From the NCBI GenBank assembly GCA_017404025.1, contig JAFRDD010000111.1, positions 1-61,446 on the forward strand: a stretch of 61,446 nt of DNA, in the 5' to 3' direction. The stretch is from Clostridia bacterium (GTDB taxonomy: Bacteria > Bacillota > Clostridia > TANB77 > CAG-508). Positions 7,857 through 15,772 of this stretch are shown here, one piece after another. How positions within the stretch are numbered: the stretch's first letter is position 1; each line of letters begins with the position of its first letter. The translations under genes were made by a program, and so were the position numbers. The notes beneath the pieces are model-generated. The model did not search any database. It was not told the DNA's origin and was given only the letters and a program-made list of their open reading frames with translations.

Positions 7857-8258
7857 ATGAAACACATTAGAAACTGGAAGCTTTACAGAGATAAGGTATC
7901 TCTTTCAGAAGCTCTTGAAGTTCTTCAAAAAGGTTCAATTAATCTTTACAAGAATGTTGCAATTCAAAACAATAAGACTAATAGGTTTTATGATAAGTAC
8001 ACTGATGATATTGTACTCAAACCTACAGATGTTAACAATGATTGGATGATTCTTGTTCCTGATGACGACAAAGAACAGAAGAATGAAAAGCTTCGTAAAC
8101 TTGTAAAGGATTCTAATTGTTCTGGTCTTAATTATGATAAGATTGATAATATGACCATTCATGAAATTTTCCGTCATATTGTTACTCATGTTAATGAAGA
8201 CCAAGAATATCGTTGGCTTCTTGCCTTCTATAAGAACGAGATTTATAAGACAAAGTAA
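7857..8258 (+). CDS. Unknown phage protein (133 aa)
   Basis: No family recognised. It is charged and helical, with DDDKEQKNEKLRKLVKDSN in the middle and a MTIHEIFRHIVTHVNED segment toward the end. It starts 2 bases after the lipoprotein stop, and its own stop is immediately followed by the next ATG, so translation of the three genes is probably coupled. Confidence 0.6.
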   Translation: MKHIRNWKLYRDKVSLSEALEVLQKGSINLYKNVAIQNNKTNRFYDKYTDDIVLKPTDVNNDWMILVPDDDKEQKNEKLRKLVKDSNCSGLNYDKIDNMTIHEIFRHIVTHVNEDQEYRWLLAFYKNEIYKTK

Positions 8259-8522
8259 ATGAAAAAGTTTTTTAAAGATAACTTTGAAATTATTATATTC
8301 TTTTTTATCTGGATTGTTTTATTCTGCTGTGCAATTTCTTGCAATGAATTAACATCAGATATTATAAAAGAGCCAGAAGAAATTTTTCAGGAAGAATCAA
8401 AACTTTTTGAAGTTACATTTGAAGGTCATACTCATCAGATGCTCTGGTATAAAGCTTATGTAGGAAACGGTGTATATGATGTTGAAATGATTCATTGGCC
8501 CGATTGTAAATATTGTAAATAA
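8259..8522 (+). CDS. Small membrane-anchored or lipoprotein-like protein
   Basis: 87 residues. One hydrophobic segment (residues 9-26, EIIIFFFIWIVLFCCAI) runs into ISC, which could be a lipobox (A-I-S-C) or simply the end of a transmembrane helix. The soluble remainder has FEGHTHQMLWYK and a terminal CKYC pair that could bind metal. The start codon follows the previous stop directly. Together with the lipoprotein at 7582 and the SPFH protein at 8565, it makes this region look directed at the host envelope. Confidence 0.55.
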   Translation: MKKFFKDNFEIIIFFFIWIVLFCCAISCNELTSDIIKEPEEIFQEESKLFEVTFEGHTHQMLWYKAYVGNGVYDVEMIHWPDCKYCK

Positions 8523-8564
8523 GAAAACATTTTTAATTTATTAACATTTTAAATAAAACACATT

Positions 8565-9572
8565 ATGATTACATTTGTTAAATTTATTTCTATTCTTGTT
8601 ATTCTTTACTTTATTGTTGCTTTCATCATTAATAAGCAGCGAGAATCTTACAATGAATCTGGGCGTCTCCCAGCCCCACTTTGGGGATTAATTGTGGCTA
8701 TCATGGCTTTCGTAGTTTCTTGTTTTGTGGTGGCTATTCCTGCTCAGGAATGCGGTGTTGTGGTTACTCCTGCTGGTGTCAAACATGAAAGTTATCCAAC
8801 TGGTTGGCATGTTGTAATGCCTTGGTATAAGGTTGAACGAATGGATAAGACTGTTCAGGTTTATACTTGTGCCAATCTTGGTTCTAATGGTTCTGTTCCT
8901 GATGATGATTCTCGAATGACTGATGCTAAGCGCGGTTCTGTACAAGGTACTACAATTTGGGCTCCTACTGTTGATGGTATTAAGATGGGTTTTGCAATCT
9001 CTGCATCTTGGAGGATTGACCCGGATTATGCATGGTGGATTTATGATAATGTTTCTGAGCTTGATGATTCTAATAATGGACGATTCCTTTGGCTTGAGGA
9101 AAATGTCATCAAAGCTAAGCTGAAGTCTGCACTTGCCCTTACTGCATCTAAGTATACTCCTATTGAAGTTTATTCTAACAAGCGAGAGGAAATTCAGCAG
9201 CTTACTTATGAGAAGATGAAGAAGGATATTCAGGAATATCATCTTGTTCTTGAGCAGATTGATATTCGAGAGGTTTATTACAATGCTGAATATGAACAGT
9301 CTATCAATCAGAAGAAACTTGAGGAACAGAAGGCGCTTACTTTGATTGAGGTTACTAAGCAGAAGAATGAGTTGCTTAAGCAGGCACAGATTGATAAGGA
9401 TATTGAGATTACTAAGGCAGAGGCTGAAGCTAAGGCACTGCAGATTAAGGGACAGTCTGTTGCATCCAATCCAAGGATTGTTGAACTTGAGTGGATTAAT
9501 AAGTGGAATGGTGAATTACCTACCTATATGCTTGGAAACAATACAAGTATGATGCTCGGGTTGAATAAGTAA
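8565..9572 (+). CDS. SPFH / band-7 (prohibitin-like) membrane protein
   Basis: 335 residues. Two N-terminal hydrophobic helices (about 3-22 and 41-61) are followed by a band-7 domain beginning PAQECGVVVTPAG and containing YPTGWHVVMPWY, then a charged coiled coil (EEQKALTLIEVTKQKNELL, then TKAEAEAKALQIKGQ), as in prohibitin, HflK/HflC and stomatin relatives. Family members form large membrane rings that control proteases and membrane domains. A phage copy could modulate the host FtsH-type protease or the lysis or exclusion environment; this is inferred. Codon use is unusually GC-rich for this genome (CTT, GGT, CGA), so recent acquisition is possible. A strong terminator follows. Confidence 0.8.
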   Translation: MITFVKFISILVILYFIVAFIINKQRESYNESGRLPAPLWGLIVAIMAFVVSCFVVAIPAQECGVVVTPAGVKHESYPTGWHVVMPWYKVERMDKTVQVYTCANLGSNGSVPDDDSRMTDAKRGSVQGTTIWAPTVDGIKMGFAISASWRIDPDYAWWIYDNVSELDDSNNGRFLWLEENVIKAKLKSALALTASKYTPIEVYSNKREEIQQLTYEKMKKDIQEYHLVLEQIDIREVYYNAEYEQSINQKKLEEQKALTLIEVTKQKNELLKQAQIDKDIEITKAEAEAKALQIKGQSVASNPRIVELEWINKWNGELPTYMLGNNTSMMLGLNK

Positions 9573-9590
9573 AAAACATATACATAATAA

Positions 9591-9632
9591 TAGAAAACAG
9601 CTGGAATTATCTTTCGGCTGTTTTCTATTTTA
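9591..9632 (+). terminator. Rho-independent terminator after the SPFH gene
   Basis: Eleven-base perfect stem TAGAAAACAGC / GCTGTTTTCTA (9591-9601 with 9617-9627), followed by TTTTA. Confidence 0.85.
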
Positions 9633-9659
9633 TATTATAAAGTATTTAAAGACATTAAT

Positions 9660-10892
9660 ATGAAAGGATTAAATTGGGGAACTATTATTCCATTGATTGG
9701 GGGAAGTGCAATAGGTTGTTTTGAAGCAACAGGAACATTACCTAAGTTTCATTTAAGTTTTGATGGTTTTCAAACAAATGATTATGGTATAGTAAATTAT
9801 TGGAAAGATGTTCCTTATTATAATCTTGACCATGATACAGTAAACAGTTCATTTGAAGGAATTGATTTTGTAAATAGTGTATGTCCTTGTGCTGCACTTT
9901 GTAGATTAAATACAAGTACTGGTAAAATGCATGGTGCAGATGCTCCTCAAAATAATTGGATGTATAAGTCTGCAGAATATGTATTAAGCACAATTAAACC
10001 TAAAGTATATTGGGGAGAAAATGCTCCTGCACTTGCTGGAGAAAACGGAAAACCTGTTGTAAAGAAACTTATTGAAATTAGTAATAAGTATGGATATTCA
10101 TTTTCTGTATATAAGACCTCAACTATTAAGCATGGTCTTCCACAGAAAAGAGATAGATGTTTTTATTTCTTCTGGAAAGGAGATAAGATTCCTGTGTTAG
10201 GATATTTTGATAGAGAAAGACCTTTACTTAAAGATTATCTATTGAATATTGATAAAGATACACCTAACTTTGAAGATCATTTCATTAAAGAAAAACCAAC
10301 TGATTTTCTTCCATTTAGATTTTTACTTGAAAAAGAAAATCTTTCATATTCAGAATTCATTCATAAGTATGGACAAGATACTATTCAAAGTATAATGGGA
10401 ATAATCTTTAAGAATGGATTAATTGATGAACTTGTTTCTTGGACAGAGAAATATCATAAAGATGATATAATGACACAAAAGACAGGTCGTACATTCTATG
10501 ATTATATTTTATATGCAAAAGAAAAGTATGACAATGGAAAAGGTTTGTTTAACATGGGTCCTGTGTTCTGTGAAAACTATTCTCCTGCTGTAATATCTAA
10601 GACTTGTTATTCATTTATACATCCAACTGAAGATAGGTATCTTTCTTATAGAGAATATATGAAATTAATGGGTATGCCAGATGATTTCATCCCTAATGAT
10701 AATAATGACAATCTTGTTCCTGTTGGCATGATTGGACAAAATGTTCCAGTTAATACTGTATATGATATGTGTTGGGAAGTATTAAGATTCATTAATGATG
10801 ATGAAACATTAGAATATATTACTAATGATGGAAGTTTTCTATATTTACTTCAAAACAATTTAAATCAAAAATATTTTAGGATTGCTGCATAA
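9660..10892 (+). CDS. DNA cytosine-5 methyltransferase
   Basis: 410 residues with the ordered C5-methyltransferase motifs: I (IPLIGGSAIGC, residues 9-20, SAM binding), IV (VCPCAALC, near 76, catalytic Cys after Pro), VI (YWGENAPALAG, near 119, the ENV-type Glu), VIII (GLPQKRDRCFYF, near 160, QxRxR) and X (GMIGQNVPV, near 358). Motif IV lacks the usual Gln-Ser after PC, a divergent feature. The product would methylate C5 of cytosine in phage DNA, most likely for protection from host restriction. Its TAA overlaps the ATG of the next methyltransferase by one base, so the pair is translationally coupled. There is no restriction nuclease alongside, which favours self-protection. Confidence 0.85.
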   Translation: MKGLNWGTIIPLIGGSAIGCFEATGTLPKFHLSFDGFQTNDYGIVNYWKDVPYYNLDHDTVNSSFEGIDFVNSVCPCAALCRLNTSTGKMHGADAPQNNWMYKSAEYVLSTIKPKVYWGENAPALAGENGKPVVKKLIEISNKYGYSFSVYKTSTIKHGLPQKRDRCFYFFWKGDKIPVLGYFDRERPLLKDYLLNIDKDTPNFEDHFIKEKPTDFLPFRFLLEKENLSYSEFIHKYGQDTIQSIMGIIFKNGLIDELVSWTEKYHKDDIMTQKTGRTFYDYILYAKEKYDNGKGLFNMGPVFCENYSPAVISKTCYSFIHPTEDRYLSYREYMKLMGMPDDFIPNDNNDNLVPVGMIGQNVPVNTVYDMCWEVLRFINDDETLEYITNDGSFLYLLQNNLNQKYFRIAA

Positions 10893-11935
10893 TGGCTAAA
10901 GAAACAACCGCAGACATAACATACTTAGGTAGAACATTTAAAACTTCTATAACTAAACCCCTTACTGATGAAGAATATAAGGAGATTGTAGATTATATCA
11001 ATCAAAGACCTTCAAAAGAATCAGCTAAAGATGAATTGGTTAAAGTTAAGAATGGCGGCCTTAAGATATCAAATATTACAGGATATTATTTTCTGTCATT
11101 AATGTATGATGCAAGAAATGGACAAGATGCTTGGTCTATTAATGAAGCATTACAGAATAAACAGATAATGGAATATTTTAATGGCAAATGTGCTGTTAAT
11201 ACAAAAGTATTTGATCCTACATCTCCATTGGGTGGTAGAATACTTACTGCATTTAGATTATGCGGTATTAGATGTTGCCGTAAAGTACCACAGTTTCCAT
11301 TAAGAACAATTAATGAATTACTTGAAAGATATACTGTTCCTGGAGAAAATTATCTTGATTTTTCATGCGGCTGGGGAGTACGAGCATTAAGTGCTCTTGT
11401 TCATAATGTCAATTATTTTGGAACAGACCCAAATGAAGCCCTTGTTCATAAGATATATGAAATGGTTGAAGACTATAAAGATGCAACTGGAACATATACA
11501 GGTAAAGTTGATATTAGGGGAATAGGTTCTGAAAAATTTGTACCTGAGTGGGAAGGTAAAATGGATTTTATATTTAGTTCACCTCCTTATTTTGCTCTTG
11601 AAATTTATAAGTCAGAAAACCAATCATATAAAGAAGGAATGACTTATGAAGATTGGATGAACGGGTGGATGAAACCAACAATTGAAAATATTCATAAATA
11701 TCTTAAAGATGATGGAATATTTGCAATAAACATAAAAGATATATTTTATGAAAAGAGTTGGTATACATTAGAAAATGATACTGTTGATATGATTGAATCA
11801 TTAGGATTCAAACTTGAACATGTACATACATTAAAAAATATAAAAAGATCTTTCGGTTCTGTTCATTGGGAAAAACATACTGTTGGTATGAATGAAAAGG
11901 CAGATGAAAAGATATTCGTTTTCAAAAAAATATAA
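10892..11935 (+). CDS. DNA N4/N6 amino-methyltransferase
   Basis: 347 residues. A SAM-binding motif I variant, YLDFSCGWGVRALSAL (about residues 152-167), comes before a catalytic motif IV, SSPPYFALEIY (SPPY near 229), the order of gamma/alpha-type amino-methyltransferases acting on adenine N6 or cytosine N4. SPPY with Ser favours N4-cytosine or a broad class; the sequence alone does not settle this. A segment of about 150 residues before motif I may hold target recognition. It starts inside the stop codon of the C5 enzyme, which argues that both modify the same phage DNA. Confidence 0.8.
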   Translation: MAKETTADITYLGRTFKTSITKPLTDEEYKEIVDYINQRPSKESAKDELVKVKNGGLKISNITGYYFLSLMYDARNGQDAWSINEALQNKQIMEYFNGKCAVNTKVFDPTSPLGGRILTAFRLCGIRCCRKVPQFPLRTINELLERYTVPGENYLDFSCGWGVRALSALVHNVNYFGTDPNEALVHKIYEMVEDYKDATGTYTGKVDIRGIGSEKFVPEWEGKMDFIFSSPPYFALEIYKSENQSYKEGMTYEDWMNGWMKPTIENIHKYLKDDGIFAINIKDIFYEKSWYTLENDTVDMIESLGFKLEHVHTLKNIKRSFGSVHWEKHTVGMNEKADEKIFVFKKI

Positions 11936-11945
11936 TAAGCTTATT

Positions 11946-12125
11946 ATGGAAAAACGTTTAGTAAAGGGGCAAGACAGAAAACTTGCTGGTGTATGCTCAG
12001 GAGTAGCTAATTATTTCGGTTGGGATCCAACTTGGGTTCGTGCTGGTTGGGCAATTGCTACACTTGTTTATGGTGTTGGTTTACTTGCATATATAGTATG
12101 TGCAATTGTAATGCCAAATGAGTAA
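11946..12125 (+). CDS. PspC-domain protein
   Basis: 59 residues from the ATG at 11946. The sequence KGQDRKLAGVCSGVANYFGW and the hydrophobic segment TLVYGVGLLAYIVCAIVMP are the standard PspC domain, with one membrane helix. In bacteria PspC senses envelope stress and works with PspA/PspB; Bacteroidota carry many PspC-domain proteins, so this is probably a captured host gene. In a phage it might stabilise the membrane during infection or block secondary entry; that role is inferred. It lies 10 bases after the methyltransferase, before a terminator. Confidence 0.85.
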   Translation: MEKRLVKGQDRKLAGVCSGVANYFGWDPTWVRAGWAIATLVYGVGLLAYIVCAIVMPNE

Positions 12126-12151
12126 AATTTAATTATTTAAAAAAATTACAG

Positions 12152-12198
12152 AATGAGATGTATCATAAATCTTACATGTATGGTACATCTCATTTTAT
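12152..12198 (+). terminator. Hairpin terminator after the PspC gene
   Basis: Eleven-base stem AATGAGATGTA / TACATCTCATT (12152-12162 with 12184-12194) with a long 21-base loop, followed by TTTTA. Confidence 0.65.
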
Positions 12199-12276
12199 CT
12201 AGCATCCTTGTATAGATAGTATAATTAGATTACTAATATGATTTTTTAAAGGATGTTGTAGGACATTTAAGGATGA

Positions 12277-12307
12277 TTGTATTTTGCTATTTTTATGTTC
12301 TATTTTA
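12277..12307 (+). promoter_or_regulatory. Putative class-1 promoter, 21-base variant (helicase)
   Basis: TTG at 12277 and TTCTATTTTA at 12298, 21 bases apart, upstream of the helicase ATG at 12331. It is weaker than the 19-base copies. The rest of the 12126-12330 gap holds only the terminator. Confidence 0.4.
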
Positions 12308-12330
12308 ATTTATATGTATATTGATTTAAA

Positions 12331-14136
12331 ATGATTCATTTTACTTTTGCAGATAGTGATAATAGATATTTATTCTTAAAGTGTGATTGGACAAATGATG
12401 AATATGTTGACACATTTGATAAAGATACAAAGAAGTATGTTAGAATGCATACTTTTGAATTGTTAAAGAAACATATTAATCTTGTAGATCCAATATGTTA
12501 TTTGCCAACATATACTGGTCCACGTTTTACTCAAGACTTCATTTGGGATTATACTCAACCAAGTGGACAAAGAATACTTTGGTGTAGTATTGGACTTTGG
12601 CAAGTAATTTATAAATGGCTTAAAGAAAATAATGTTCCCTATGATGGATTAGATCCTAAAAGATTCAAAAGAAAGATGCTTCATACTTTTGATGAATTTA
12701 AGGAAATTGTTGATTCTTGGGGTCTTGCATATACACCTCGTCCATACCAATATGAGGCAGCATATAAAATCATAGAATGGAATAAATCAGTATCTCAGTT
12801 GGCCACACGTGCAGGTAAAACATTAATTTCATATATCATATTTAGATATTGTATGGAATATTTGGGAGTAAAGAAAATACTTATGATTGTTCCATCAATT
12901 GACCTTGTAAAACAAGCATATAATGACTTTAATGATTATGCAGAATTCTTTAATACTGAATGTGTATGGTCTGGTGGTAAACTTGTTGAAAGTGCTAATC
13001 TTACTGTAGGAACATTTCAAAGTCTTATTAAATTCCTTGATAGAAAAGGGAAGAAATATGATCCTCATTTCTTTGATGATTATGATTGTGTATTTGTTGA
13101 TGAAGTACATAGAGCAACAGCTGCACAAATAAAGAATATAATATCTCAGCCTTTTATGAATAAGGTTAAGATTGCTTTTGGTATGACAGGTACATTACCA
13201 AAAGAAAAGACAATTGAACATTATAGTTTACATTCTTTACTTGGTGCTAAAATTCAACAGATACAACCAAGAGAACTTATGGATGCTGGTTATATTTCAG
13301 ATATTGAAATCAATCAGTATAGAATAAATTATAAAGATTTAAATAAGCAAAAGAAACTTTTTATTAAGTGTGCAGAATATGCATTATCAACATTTGCTTT
13401 AGTTCCAAATAAGACAAATCCTAAAAAGAAAGAAAAAGTTAAACTTGAACATCCAGAATTTCTTATACAGTTTGTAAAAGATATGCCATTTGGGATTACA
13501 ATGGTAAAGAATGACATATATTCAGACAAAGATTTGACAGATGAACAGAAAGAAGAAAAGTATATTGAATTCTTAAAGAATCAAATTAAAGCATCTACAT
13601 CTACTAATCAACTTGTTGTTGAGAAGATGATGATTCATTTTATGAATGAAAGAATTGATATTCTTTGTAATGATGTTTTAAAGAATTGCCAATATAATAC
13701 ATTGGTACTTGCTCACCATACAGAATATCTTATGCATCTTGCTGAACAGATTAAGACAAGAATGCCAGATAAAATTGTATGTATGATTCACGGAGGAACT
13801 CCCGCTAAAGAACGAGACAAGATTAAACAGACATTGAAGGAAAACAATAATTGTATTCTTGTAGCATCTTATGGATGTATTGGTACTGGTATTACGCTAT
13901 CTAATCTTTGTTTTGGTGTTTTGTTTGAATCATTTAAGTCAGACATCATTAATATGCAAAGTTTGGGTAGAGGATTGGGATTAAGTAAGTATAAAGACAA
14001 ATATGTAGTATATGATTTTATTGACTGTTTTGACCCTATTGTTTCTTCTAAAGCAATCTTCAGGCAAGGTAAAGAAAAAATAAAGATTTATGAAGAAAAT
14101 AAATATGACTATAAAATTATAACCAAGTTTATATGA
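12331..14136 (+). CDS. UvsW-like superfamily 2 DNA helicase
   Basis: 601 residues (T4 UvsW is 503). The helicase motifs appear in order: a Q-like entry TPRPYQYEAA, Walker A ATRAGKT (about 159-165), motif Ia IVPSIDLVKQA, motif II DEVH (about 257-260), motif III GMTGTLPKE, motif IV LVLAHHTEYLMHLAE, and motifs V/VI in the C-terminal lobe ending QSLGRGLGLSKYKD (near 543). UvsW remodels branched DNA, unwinds R-loops and controls the switch from origin- to recombination-dependent replication in T4. About 100 residues between the two lobes are an insertion relative to T4. It overlaps the next small gene by 4 bases (ATGA). Confidence 0.85.
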   Translation: MIHFTFADSDNRYLFLKCDWTNDEYVDTFDKDTKKYVRMHTFELLKKHINLVDPICYLPTYTGPRFTQDFIWDYTQPSGQRILWCSIGLWQVIYKWLKENNVPYDGLDPKRFKRKMLHTFDEFKEIVDSWGLAYTPRPYQYEAAYKIIEWNKSVSQLATRAGKTLISYIIFRYCMEYLGVKKILMIVPSIDLVKQAYNDFNDYAEFFNTECVWSGGKLVESANLTVGTFQSLIKFLDRKGKKYDPHFFDDYDCVFVDEVHRATAAQIKNIISQPFMNKVKIAFGMTGTLPKEKTIEHYSLHSLLGAKIQQIQPRELMDAGYISDIEINQYRINYKDLNKQKKLFIKCAEYALSTFALVPNKTNPKKKEKVKLEHPEFLIQFVKDMPFGITMVKNDIYSDKDLTDEQKEEKYIEFLKNQIKASTSTNQLVVEKMMIHFMNERIDILCNDVLKNCQYNTLVLAHHTEYLMHLAEQIKTRMPDKIVCMIHGGTPAKERDKIKQTLKENNNCILVASYGCIGTGITLSNLCFGVLFESFKSDIINMQSLGRGLGLSKYKDKYVVYDFIDCFDPIVSSKAIFRQGKEKIKIYEENKYDYKIITKFI

Positions 14137-14345
14137 TTACAGAAGTAAAAGAGTTTATGTGTGATTGGGATCATACACCATCTGATGATGACATTAAAGA
14201 ATGCATCAATTTAGCTATTAAGTATAACTGTATAATTCAGTTAGTTTGGAGATTACAATATAGTGGTGAATATAAAAGATTTATATATCCAACTAGTTCA
14301 TTTGAATCAATAAAAGAGTCTTTACCAAAAATTTATGGAATATAA
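14133..14345 (+). CDS. Small unknown protein coupled to the helicase
   Basis: 70 residues, beginning in the ATGA overlap with the helicase stop, which indicates coupled translation. No domain recognised; it is acidic at the start (SDDDIKECINLAIKY) with an aromatic second half. In T4 a small protein (UvsW.1) also follows uvsW, but I cannot show homology. Confidence 0.6.
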   Translation: MITEVKEFMCDWDHTPSDDDIKECINLAIKYNCIIQLVWRLQYSGEYKRFIYPTSSFESIKESLPKIYGI

Positions 14346-14456
14346 TTCTATATAAATATCCTCATGTTGATAGCTAGTCTTTCTTAGATTAACATTTAAT
14401 ATTTTTTATATACGGTTTATCATTTATTATATTTTAACCGTGAATAAGGACATTAA

Positions 14457-14503
14457 AAAACCTTTACTGATTATAAAAAATCAATAAAGGTTTCATTTTT
14501 TAT
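14457..14503. terminator. Bidirectional terminator between convergent units
   Basis: Stem AACCTTTACTGATT against AATCAATAAAGGTT, flanked by A6 on the left and T6 on the right. It lies between the + gene ending at 14345 and the - gene ending at 14515. The remaining ~110 bases before it hold a weak ACGGTT / AACCGT inverted repeat but no gene that I can see. Confidence 0.75.
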
Positions 14504-14514
14504 TATGGCTTAAA

Positions 14515-15030
14515 TTAAACTTCAGGTACTTCTATTGGTTGCTCCTGTGGCTTACGAAGTTTAAGCTCATCAAGAATAGCATTATGTTCATTTGCAATAT
14601 CAAAAATACTTTCTGTTGTTGCTTCATATTCAACACGAAGTGTTTCAAAATATTTATTGATAGCAATAACCTTTGCCCACTCTTCATAACCAGTAAACTT
14701 CATATCACCAAGTGTACGAAGTGTAGCATCAAGCATTGGATAGGTAACCTTCTTTGAATATTTGTTAGGATCCCAGAATTCATACATTGAAAGTAAACCT
14801 AATGTAAACTGCCACTCAACAGTTTGCTTATTCAAGAAATATTGAATAGCTTCTGCAACTGTTTTGTAGTTTTCTTTTGGAAGATCAAATTCCTTTGTTC
14901 CAACAGCCTTGTCATTTGCATCTGCTCTCTTAATAACATCCTGTTCTCTTTCTTCAAGTTGTTCAACAGTAAGTTCTTTTAAAGAAGCTGCAAATTCTCT
15001 AAGTTGTTGCTGTTTCTTTTTAACGTCCAT
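14515..15030 (-). CDS. Unknown protein, probably structural or assembly (171 aa)
   Basis: No family recognised. The N-terminal third is a charged helix (KKKQQQLREFAASLKELT, then VEQLEEREQDVIKRAD), likely a coiled coil; the middle is aromatic (TVEWQFTLGLLSMYEFWDP). It lies 19 bases downstream of the gene at 15050-15580 on the same strand, so the two are probably one transcript. Smooth codon use (CTT, GGT, AAG) is like the virion genes. The function could be virion or chaperone; it cannot be decided here. Confidence 0.6.
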   Translation of the reverse strand: MDVKKKQQQLREFAASLKELTVEQLEEREQDVIKRADANDKAVGTKEFDLPKENYKTVAEAIQYFLNKQTVEWQFTLGLLSMYEFWDPNKYSKKVTYPMLDATLRTLGDMKFTGYEEWAKVIAINKYFETLRVEYEATTESIFDIANEHNAILDELKLRKPQEQPIEVPEV

Positions 15031-15049
15031 AAATTTATGAAATATTTTT

Positions 15050-15580
15050 TTATATAAAGAACTTGAATGACAAAAATAATATTATTGTAATGATTGGCAA
15101 CATAATAAGTACATGTCTCCACCATTTCTTAGAAGATTCAGCTTTTATTTGTCTTGATACAATATCAAATATGACTAAATAATTATCTAAATTTTCTGGT
15201 CCAACATGTCTAAATGATATGTCAATATAATCATACAGTTTTTCAATCTTAAATAATGAACCAATCATTTTCATCTGACGATAAACCCATTGACGAACAT
15301 ATTCATTGTTATTTGTATTTTCACCGTCTAATTCAATGATTACATTATTGAAATCATATTTACCATCCGTTATATTTGGATTTACAACACCATAAAGTCT
15401 ACCTATCCAATCCCTTTTAATATCTGTCTTAAGATAATTATCAATTACTTTCTTAAAAGCAGGACCATAAAAGGTATCTGAAATAAGTTTTTTATCTTTA
15501 TTGTATTGTATAGAATCTGAAATTAAATCTACAGTTCTACCTAAAAAAGAATGGTTATAAATCCATTTAAATAACCCCAT
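15050..15580 (-). CDS. Unknown protein with C-terminal membrane anchor (176 aa)
   Basis: The N-terminus is MGLFKWIYNHSFLGRTVDLI and the C-terminus is one strongly hydrophobic helix (HVLIMLPIITIILFLSFKFF, residues 156-175), so it is a tail-anchored membrane protein with about 150 residues on one side. The middle is charged and beta/alpha mixed (YDFNNVIIELDGENTNNNEY). No family recognised. It is first of a two-gene minus-strand unit. Its upstream region shares AT-rich promoter DNA with the divergent sigma factor gene. Confidence 0.6.
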   Translation of the reverse strand: MGLFKWIYNHSFLGRTVDLISDSIQYNKDKKLISDTFYGPAFKKVIDNYLKTDIKRDWIGRLYGVVNPNITDGKYDFNNVIIELDGENTNNNEYVRQWVYRQMKMIGSLFKIEKLYDYIDISFRHVGPENLDNYLVIFDIVSRQIKAESSKKWWRHVLIMLPIITIILFLSFKFFI

Positions 15581-15667
15581 TCTGAAAAATAAAAGTTATT
15601 TTTATATATAAATATAGTAAACGGATTCCAAACATTTTACTAAAAAAGAAATTTTTTATATATTTGT

Positions 15668-15697
15668 TTGAAATTTTGAAAAAAGATACTATAATTA
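15668..15697 (+). promoter_or_regulatory. Class-1 promoter of sigma factor 1
   Basis: TTGAAATTTT at 15668 and TACTATAATTA at 15687, 19 bases apart. The 75-base leader that follows contains a 12-base perfect palindrome. Confidence 0.75.
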
Positions 15698-15723
15698 ATT
15701 AGAAGAAGTCTGGAATAGTATAG

Positions 15724-15735
15724 AATTCCGGAATT
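15724..15735. promoter_or_regulatory. Perfect palindrome AATTCCGGAATT in the sigma factor leader
   Basis: Twelve-base perfect palindrome, preceded by TCTGGAAT at 15708, so the leader can fold as an alternative hairpin (TCTGGAAT with ATTCCGGA, one G-T pair). It is GC-rich for this region and sits between promoter and start codon. It could be an operator or RNA control element; no binding protein can be named. Confidence 0.4.
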
Positions 15736-15772
15736 TAATTGTACATAACAATTTTTATAATAGATAATATAT

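Noticed and set aside
9660-11935. Complete restriction-modification system
   Set aside because: Two methyltransferases are present but no nuclease gene is adjacent; neighbours are a terminator, a PspC-like protein and a helicase with UvsW features.
14346-14456. Possible tRNA or small RNA gene in the gap after the helicase operon
   Set aside because: I could not fold a cloverleaf with a T-loop (GGTTCRANYC); only a weak inverted repeat and the bidirectional terminator are present.
15584-15610. Late promoter (TTTATTTTTC) upstream of the minus gene at 15580
   Set aside because: The near-match lies only 3-4 bases from the start codon and would leave no leader; a TACTATATTT on the same strand further up lacks the -35 partner at 19 bases. 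Neither is convincing.
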